DNA from: Papaver somniferum
Taxonomy: Eukaryota; Streptophyta; Magnoliopsida; Ranunculales; Papaveraceae
Direction: 5' to 3'
Length of the DNA: 64,000 nucleotides
Assembly (NCBI RefSeq): GCF_003573695.1
Contig: NC_039358.1
Span: forward strand, 96,224,117 to 96,288,116
A program made the position numbers and the translations under genes. Positions 56,182 through 64,000 of this stretch are shown here, piece by piece (the stretch's first letter is position 1; each line of letters starts with the position of its first letter). Under the pieces are notes generated by a model. It did not search any database and was not told where the DNA came from. It saw only the letters and a program-made list of their open reading frames with translations.

Positions 56182-59100
56182 TAGGGGTGAGCAACGGACG
56201 GACGGTTGCGGATTAGGGGTCACCCGCAACCAAACCGTCAAAGTTGCGGATTTGGAAATTCAAACCGTGACCGGCCCAATCATCCGCGGATTTGCCCTTT
56301 GCGGATCAGCGGATTTTGCGGGCCGGTTGCGGATTAACCGCGGATTTGATCACAAGAATCATCAAAAAAAACTAAGTGTAGAAATTAGAAAGTTACAAAC
56401 TAGAGTGCAGACGTTTTTTTAACACAAAAGAGTTATAATTCAGTAATTCAAAAGCAACAATAGACATAAGATAGTTAACAGCTAACACAAAAGAGTAGTA
56501 ATTCAAATGCAACAAGTCTGGTGCCAAGCCATATGAATCTCTGATGCCAAAAACTAAAAAAGAGACCTTGGATTCAATCCGTGATAGATATGTCTGGAAT
56601 TTCCTGCAAGATTTCTGCCGCATCTGTAAAATGAGGAGTTATAGATAATCAGTAAACACTATAAGGCAGATATAAGGCAGCAATAAACAAGAAGAAACAA
56701 AAACCAATCAGCATTGGTTAGTAAATACCATTTAAAAGGGCTGATCACAACTAGACCGCAGACCCAATCGACATTGAGGAACAACAAGCCAGAGTTTTAA
56801 GATTGATTATGACTAATCAAATTCCAAGGAGACTAATAGAAAGTTATGCACGCAGACCCTATAATGAACTGATCAGGTCAAATTTGCACACAAAAAGTTA
56901 TGCCCCATAGGTCCCAAAGTTGTAGCATCACATCAAAGTATAGCAAGGTTTGACAAATCAACTTAATTAGTGCAAGGCTGATCACAAAGAGAAAGATGCA
57001 AAAACAAAGGAAGCAAGGTTTGAGATTTACCTAAGTCAATTTTTTCAACCGCTTCTATCAGCTCCTCGAGATTGATTGGTTTATCTAGAAGCCAATTTTG
57101 AGCACAGATCAGTGCTTGGACTGTTTTTGGCAGCATGGAACTTCGAAACTCATTAAGAACACGACCACTCGTGGAGAAAGCTGATTCTGAAGCTACTGTT
57201 GATACTTGCATAGCAAGCACGTCTCGAGCTATCATGGACAAGATCTTATACTTGGAAGAGTTAACCTTCCACCAATTCAGAATATCGAATTGTTGATTAA
57301 AATCCTCTCTTTTCTCTGAGAAATACATATCCAGCTCTGTTTTCCCCTCCACTGTTTCTTGATGTTTTTCAGACTCAACAAATCTGTTGATCGGATTCTG
57401 AGGTTCTAGTGAACGAGAAGTCTGTACTGAAGTTGTTGGTCTTGAATCCGTATCATCCCCTTTATATATCAGTGCATACTCCTCAAACATATTTGTTAAA
57501 ATAAGTTTCACTGCAGTCATCATCTCATGGACCTCGTGGTCAACTGTAACATGATTCTCTTTCAGTAACTCTGTCAAAGCAAATCTAAGATAGGCTTCCT
57601 TGCGTCGTGGGTCAAGCAACACAGCAATGTATAACATTTTGTTGATTTTATCCACTGCCCAATACTTTTCATATTTAAGAACCATCCAGTCAGCCATGTC
57701 AGACAATACACGTTACCATTCTTAACCCATTCTTGCAGTACGTCATTAATACAAATTACTTCGTCGAGGAATAAATTAGACGTGACATAAGTTGATCCAG
57801 AAAATTTCAATGTAGCATCATAGAAAGTTTTTAGCAATCTAACAAATGCACGAGCTGTTTCCCAATCAGAAGCAACGGGCCATACCTTAGGAACTGCTGG
57901 TACTGCTGGTACGTTTGTTTTACCTCTTGTTGGTGGTCGAGGGGGATTAAGAAATTTATCCGCATACCCTAATTCTTCAAATTGGTAGAAGGCCTCCTCA
58001 TATTTTTCAGCTGCACTCAACATATGGTAAGTAGAATTCCATCTAGTCTCGCAATCCAAGCTAAGAAATTTGGTGATGTTAATCTTCCGTTGTTCAGCGC
58101 ATTCCTTAAACTTCTTCAATCTTTCTGCTGATCCTCTAACGAACTTAACGGCCTCGCGTATCCTAGAAATAGATTCATTATACAAATCCATACCGTCTTT
58201 AACCACTAAGGCAAGGATATGTGCTGCACATCTAAGATGCATGTGCTCTCCTCCCAAAATTGCAGCCTTCCAACCCACAACTCTCTTGGACAAATAAGCA
58301 ACTGCTTCATTGTTAGAACTAATATTATCAACTGTCAAAGTGAATACCCTTTCAATCCCCCACTGTAAAAGACAAGCTGCAACTGTTTTACCTAATTCCA
58401 GACCAGTATGATCCGTAACTGGACAGAAATTCAATATCTTCTTCTTTAACACCCATTTCTCATCAATATAATGACCTGTCAACACCATGTAGCTCATGTT
58501 TGTAACTGAAGTCCACGTATCAGTGGTGAGACATAACCTTCTACCATACTTTTTAAATTCAGCTTTCAATTTGTGGTACTCACTTAAATACATCTTCATG
58601 CAGTCTTTAGCTTCAGTAAAACGAGAAGGAACATCAAACCTAGGTTCTAGTTGATGACAAAATTCTAAGAAGCCTTCACGTTGTACAAACATAAAAGGTA
58701 ATTCATCTTTGATGATCATTCTGGTGAGGGCTGCTCTGCATGCATCTTGGTCAAACGAGTGATTCACAACGGAACGAGTCTCACCATTATCACTTACTTG
58801 AAAGGCTAACTGTTGTTGTCCAGGTGGAGTGTAGTTAGGACACCTTCTTTGCTTTATATGGTTGTTCATGTTTGTTGTTCCATGAGAGTTAGAACCCCCT
58901 ATATCGTCTTTACCCCATGAAAACTTCCTTTTACAATGCTTGCACTGAACTTTAGGTGGCTTAAGATCAAGGCGCTTATCAAAATGTTGCCAGCAGTCTG
59001 ATTGCTTCTTACCAGAAGCTTTCGGAGGCTTTGAAACTTCAACCAGAGATGATGGGTGTAGCTGTAGATATGCTCTCGACGGTTGCCGGGTTAACTGTAG

Positions 59101-60889
59101 CCATGCTCTCATCAGGATCGTCAACAGGAATAGAAGGTCCCTTAGTACTTGAAGCCATCTGCTCTCAGATTCTCCTGTTCATACCCATTGACAGTAGATA
59201 TTGAAAAAAAGATTGACAGAATCAATGATGCAATGATCTATAAACTAAAAGAGTTAAAATCAACTCAAATAAGAAGGCTCACTTTTGGGATATACCTTAC
59301 CAAGGGAATGCTTTCTACTCGCAACAATAGGATTAGTCAGATTGCTATTTGAAAAGGGACAAAAAAAAAGAGTAAAAATTGCGAAAGTTATCATACAGGC
59401 ATGCAACTACAGTATGCAGGCACAAAAGCTCATCATTAATAAATTTGCATAAGCTGACCAATAATATGAGTTATCGATGAGTGAGCGGTAGATCTAACCG
59501 AAACTCTCTAATGTTGGATACGATGCTAGACATAAATATAATTAGCCGAGATGTTAGGAAACCAAGTTTCAAATTCGACCCACATGCTATTCAAAAAATC
59601 TAATCTTATAATGAATACATATTAGTAGCCGCTATGTAATCATGCTACCGTTTGCAGGAACCTAATTTTGAAAACAATAACCATCTAATAAAAATGATGT
59701 ACACACTGTACCCACATATGTAATACTATAAGTACTCTAAATCAGTTATCAGTATTCACATGATTTTCCATCTTATGTACATGATTCACATCTTAAATAC
59801 TACAGGAAATTGCGGATACACTAAAGCTAAATGACTCCACCAGCAATTTTTCTCTATAAGACTATTCTTCCATATTTATTAGTAAGGTATACTATTTGAT
59901 AACATTTTACACAGAAGCTGTACTACTAAGCTACATACATATATGGCTACAAAGACTTGCAACATGCATAGGAGGAAAAAAATCAGTATTACAAAATGCA
60001 AATAAGAAGATATGTTACAGAATGCAGAGATAGCAACATCATACCCAAACAATTGTAGCACTGATAATACAAGCTTCACCACCTACCCAAGGATTTTAAA
60101 TACTGTTCTCCTGAAGATTCTTCTCTCCAATCCGTGGATCTACCTTGTTTCATAAATAACATACATGAATTAGACAATCCACACCCACAACTGGTTTAAT
60201 TTTCAGCACTGATAATGGTCTTTACCGACCAAATCACCCAAAATCTCTAAACTGGAAGAAAAAACTAATTTAAGAAAACCCTAAATCAAACATACTCAAA
60301 ATTATTTTGACATCTAAGAAAATTCCAAACCAATTAAAACGAAATCAACATCACTAGAACATATAATAATCATTGAAAGTCAAAAGAAATGAAAATGAGA
60401 GAACTACTTACAGTTACTGATGCTGATGCTGCTCAGAGAAGAAGAATGAATGAGAGAACTAATTTACTGTGATGAGAAGAAGATGAATCGAAGGATATTT
60501 ACTGTGAATCTGTGATGAGAAGAAGATGAATGAGAGAACTAATTTACTCAGAGAAGAAGAAGAATCGAAGTCTCTTCTCTGAGACTATTAGGTCTCTTTT
60601 CCTCTCGAAAAAAACTGATGCTATTAGGTTTCACCGAAAGCTAAAGATGTTTATATATCAAACTCCAACTTCCCATATTGTCCTTAATACATTTACTAAA
60701 TTCCCTATATGTCCTACGGTGCGGGTAATCCGCGGTTATCAAATCCCAACCGCAACCGTAACCGCACCGCGTGCGGATTTGAGAATGCACCCGTGTCCGG
60801 TCCATAACTCTTGCGGATTGGTTTTCACCCGCAATTTTGCGGACGGATACGGGTCAAATCCGCGGTTCCGGTTTTTATGCTCACCCCTA
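56182..60889 (-). mobile_element. Ac-type hAT transposon (hAT-2), complete but broken
   Basis: The 4708-bp element has perfect 12-bp terminal inverted repeats TAGGGGTGAGCA and an 8-bp target duplication tgtagtag (56174-56181 and 60890-60897). Subterminal regions are crowded with ttgcggatt/aatccgcgg motifs on both strands, the usual transposase-binding repeats of this family. The transposase lies on the minus strand (56963-59158) with frameshifts. Sequence from 59160 to 60700 is probably a 5' UTR and introns; a small tandem repeat (gatgagaagaagatgaat) is near 60470-60540. Confidence 0.93.
56963..59158 (-). pseudogene. hAT-2 transposase (RICESLEEPER/Ac type)
   Basis: An ATG at 59158 starts the likely N-terminus (Met-Ala-Ser-Ser-Thr-Lys-Gly-Pro-Ser), which shifts frame near 59035 into the long frame ending at 57574. 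A BED finger (Cys-Lys-His-Cys with a later His...His/Cys) is at about residues 60-100. The catalytic Asp are in Thr-Thr-Asp-Thr-Trp-Thr-Ser and Thr-Val-Asp-Asn. Arg-Cys-Ala-Ala-His and Thr-Arg-Trp-Asn-Ser-Thr are also present. A second frameshift near 57700 leads into the 56963-57706 frame, with the catalytic Glu in Ala-Ser-Glu-Ser-Ala-Phe-Ser and the dimerisation region. All three catalytic residues survive, so two frameshifts are the main defects. Confidence 0.9.
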
Positions 60890-60897
60890 TGTAGTAG

Positions 60898-61425
60898 GAA
60901 TGGCATGAGCACCATAAATATTTGGATTATTGTGTTGCACCCTATGTTGGCGCGATCGAAAATGAAACAAAAGAAGAGGAAACATCAACATCAGAGTGCT
61001 GGAAACCGAGAGGAGGCACATTGTATAGGAGTAATGCCCCACCCACCATCGTGGTAATTAAATGTGGTGGAGTCGCATCTACATTTTTGCAGCAACATAA
61101 GTTATATATGGATCCCCAAAGAACAGGTGACTGGATGGTGGGTAATAGAAGAGAAGAGGTCATGTGGTGTAGTGACTGGCGTGTGGTGACTATTTCTTTG
61201 ACCACTTAAAGTCGTTGTTGGATTAGGTGATTGTTTTTTTGTAAGTCTTATTAGATCAATGGTTAGTTGTCAAAATTCATGGTTTATATGCCGATTTCTT
61301 AGTGCATGTCCCATCGTTGAATCACTCTATCGCCAGTATCAGAGTGGTATAAAATACGCACGATATCAGATGTATGTTCTAGCCTATATATATGCCACCT
61401 TCTCCAGTAACAGTCGAGGTTGGGG
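60898..61425. other. Spacer between hAT-2 and hAT-3
   Basis: About 530 bp. A + strand frame covers most of it (60922-61209) without a motif I can assign. It follows the sequence left of hAT-2 directly if the transposon is removed, so an older feature may be split here. TATA-like text (agcctatatatatgcc) is at 61381-61396. Confidence 0.3.
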
Positions 61426-64000
61426 TAGTGCTGAACAGAAACCGAACCGATAACCGTAACCGCACCGATAACCGCATAACCGAACCGTAACCGCACCGAA
61501 CCGATAATCCAACGGTCGGTGACGGTTTTCATTTTAATAACCGTTAGATTTACGGTTCGGTGTACGGTTTTACCCATAACCGCAAGATAACCGCACCGAA
61601 AAACCGATTAATAGGGACCGTCGATTAGTTTTTATCTTGATTAATCCTAGCCGTCTAGATTAAAGCCTACACCATATATATTTCGGAACCCTAATTTTTT
61701 CAGAAGTTTTCATCTCGTTTCTCTTCTTCTCGGCTCTCGCTCTTCAGTCTGAAACCCCAGTCGCCTCCACCACCAGTAGAACCACCACTTTGATCTTTTA
61801 AACCACCTCCATCAAGAGCACCACCACCTCCTTAGCTCTATCTAGTAAGTAAATAGATCCCCTTTTCTATTTCTAATTCTCGTTTCGATTGATTTGTTTG
61901 TTTTTCAATTTTTAGTTTTTTTTTTTTAATTATTCTTCTGTTAGGACTTAGAGTTTCTTTCTTCGAAATGGTTTGCTTGTTGTTTTGTGTTTATCAATCA
62001 ATTTCTTTTGTCAAATCTTATTTTTCTGATTACAGTCATGGGTTTTTTATTTTAGGTTTTGGTTGAGTTGAGGGGAGGAACTTAAGAAGGAGTCTGAAAG
62101 CTATTATCATTCAGTTTGAGTTAAGGGAAGGAAGGAGTCTGATTACAGGTAACTACTAACTAGTTCAATCTTCATTTTGACTTGTTCTGTTTGATTGATG
62201 TTTTGAACTTAGGGTTTGTTATTGTGAAAATGTTTTGAAAAAGGTCAGTTGATGTAAAATGAAGTGATTTAGGATCTGTGATTTGATATGGTTGAGTACT
62301 GATATGGTTTAATGTTGAATGATGTAAATTATTTCGAAAAAGGGGTTTAAATTTTTAATGGGTGTCGAATGTTGATATGGTTGAGCACTCTGAAATTGAT
62401 GTGCAGTGGCAGTGTAATTTAAACTGAAATTGCAAGTGCTAGCTAGCTAGCACTCTGAAACTCAGGGTCACTCTGAGCTAGCACTCTGAAATGTATTTCT
62501 AATTTAAACTGAGTAACACGGCAGTGTCAAATGAAGTTTAGTTTCATTATCAAGTTCAGAACTAACTTGATTGTTTAAGAAATATGAATGCTTGTATTAA
62601 GAAGTAAGAACTAACTTGTTTACCTTTGGTTGTTTGGCAGGGTAATGATTGGATCAAGTTCAGTTTCATTATCAAGCTGCAAGATGGCAAGTGCATCTCC
62701 CTCTCCATCCCCTGCAGCTGGGTTTACTGATGTGACACTGTCAATAACACCTCAAGTTGATGCTACAAAACAAGAAACACAAGCTATAGAGCAGGCTACA
62801 CAGGACCCTTCACCTGAGGTTGTACCGAAGAAGAAGGGGAAAACTAGATCAAAAGTTTGGAATGACTTTGTAAGGCTCAGTGAATAACAAGCTCAGTGTA
62901 AGCATTGTAAGAAGAAATTGCAAGCACATAGCAGAGGAAATGGCACTTCCAGCATGAAGACACATTTAGGCACATGACCTCAGAATCCCAACAAGAAGCA
63001 GAAGGGTCAGAAGAATTTGATGTTTCCACTTCCAAGACCAGGACAGTCATCACAACTGGTTGCTGTAAGTTATGACAAGGATATGTGTAGAAGAAGATTG
63101 GCTGAGTTTGTCATCATAGATGAACTTCCATTTAGAATTGTAGAAGGAGAAGGGTTTAGAAGATACAGTGAACAGTTGGAGCCTAGATTCAAGGTGCCAA
63201 GAAGGATGACAATTTACAGAGATCTTTTAATCATCTACAAAGATGAGAAAGAGAAGTTGAAGAAATACTTCAAGGTGTGCAACTGACTCTTTCATTCTGT
63301 TATTGTCTGATGTACTAGCTAGAAAATAATTCTTTGATGAACTGTTTGTGCTTTTATTGTTTCATTCCTGCCAGGTAAGGTGTGCTGCGCATGTTCTTGC
63401 GCTTGTTGTCAAAGATGTTGTGCTGTTGTATCACAAGTCCATTGGAAGGATCAGATCAGTTATCAAGTTTGTTACCGGCTCTCCCTCTAGGTTGGCCAAA
63501 TTCAAGGAATGTGCTGCTCTCGAGAAGATTGATTGTAAGAAGATGGTTTTCCTAGATGTGAAGACCAGGTGGAATGCTACGTATCTGATGCTTGATGCTG
63601 CCATTCCTTATGAAAAAGTCTTTAAGAGGTTAGAAAGAGAAGATATGAGCTTTCGAGATAAGTATATTTTCAAAGAATCTGAATGTGAAGCTTTGCCTAA
63701 TACTGATGCTGATATTGTTGTAATTGATAATGAAGAATATTATCATAGTTCATCTAGTGAATCTGAATGTGAAGTAGATGTGTCTAAAAAGAATAATACT
63801 AAGAAAAAGAACAAACCTCATCGTCATCATGCTCTATATGCTGCAGACTGGTCATATGCTAGGTGTCTTGTTAAGTGTTTGAAAATCTTCTTTGATGTTA
63901 CTGTTAGGTTCTCAGCTTCAGTTCAGGTTACTTCACATGAATTTCTTTGGAAGTTGGCATTGATACATGAACAGTTGGTTCGTCTTAGAGCTATAGGAAA
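61426..64000 (+). mobile_element. hAT transposon (hAT-3), left part, cut by window end
   Basis: A probable left end, tagtgctgaacag, at 61426 is followed by dense subterminal repeats of accgaaccg/aaccg(t/c)aaccg (61440-61610). A transposase gene on the + strand follows a T-rich intron with acceptor at 62640. The right end and target duplication lie outside the window, so the exact start is provisional. Confidence 0.7.
62645..64000 (+). pseudogene. hAT-3 transposase, stops and missing catalytic part
   Basis: Starting at ATG 62645 after an acceptor-like ttggcag, the frame has a Ser/Pro-rich start and a BED finger (Cys-Lys-His-Cys) that follows an in-frame TAA at 62885. A second stop, TGA, is at 62975. 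It continues Phe-Val-Ile-Ile-Asp-Glu-Leu-Pro-Phe to Lys-Lys-Tyr-Phe-Lys at 63274. After a 100-bp GT...AG stretch it resumes at 63375 with Arg-Cys-Ala-Ala-His-Val-Leu-Ala-Leu and Thr-Arg-Trp-Asn-Ala-Thr, open to the window end. Compared with hAT-2 about 110-120 residues are missing between these parts, including both expected catalytic Asp motifs. Confidence 0.85.

Noticed and set aside
60922..61209. Frame with Tyr-Met-Asp-Pro-Gln-Arg-Thr-Gly-Asp-Trp that vaguely recalls neprosin-domain proteins
   Set aside because: Too short and the similarity is limited to a few residues; no supporting domain context.
1..64000. tRNA or rRNA genes
   Set aside because: None recognised on either strand; the primer-binding sites only complement tRNA ends.

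Overview
This is a window of a plant nuclear genome, probably a eudicot with a large, repeat-rich genome. Evidence is the plant-type LTR retrotransposons (Tat/Ogre, Athila-like and SIRE-like), Ac-type hAT transposons, and one intron-containing gene whose protein closely matches the plant TRAPP subunit Trs20/TRAPPC2. The SIRE-like LTR recalls families common in Papaveraceae and other Ranunculales, but that is recognition by eye, not a search.

Layout. Positions 1-46015 are one nested stack of mobile elements. (1) A SIRE-like Copia 3' end (43714-46015) is the oldest host visible. (2) A Tat-lineage Ty3 family, Tat-A, lies on the + strand. It shows the 3' end of one copy (1-1556), a shared LTR (1557-9492), a broken pol plus antisense genes (9493-17071), and a second LTR (17072-19322 and 42483-43713). 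(3) The shared LTR is interrupted by a non-LTR element (2772-7037, - strand) that carries an R2-type restriction-like endonuclease and sits inside a TTA/TAA microsatellite. (4) The second Tat-A LTR is interrupted by a second Tat family, Tat-B (19323-42477, - strand; target duplication atgat/atggt). (5) The 5' LTR of Tat-B is interrupted by an Athila-like element without pol (28066-41787, - strand; target duplication tccaa). (6) Inside that element sits a hAT transposon (32724-37441; target duplication ctctggac).

Positions 46016-64000 are gene-proximal. A split TRAPPC2/Trs20 gene is at 48541-50876. It is followed by a Mutator-like foldback element (53675-54606), a complete but frameshifted Ac-type hAT (56182-60889), and the left part of an internally deleted hAT (61426 to the window end).

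The most interesting signals are these. The plant LINE has an R2-like endonuclease and apparent TAA-repeat targeting. An antisense, probably spliced gene with its own TATA box lies in the 3' region of both Tat-A copies, and one of its fragments resembles PEARLI-4. The LTRs of both Tat families contain arrays of short stem-loops whose stems change while staying complementary. No element looks autonomous: every transposase or polymerase reading frame seen here is broken. TRAPPC2 is the only probable functional host gene.
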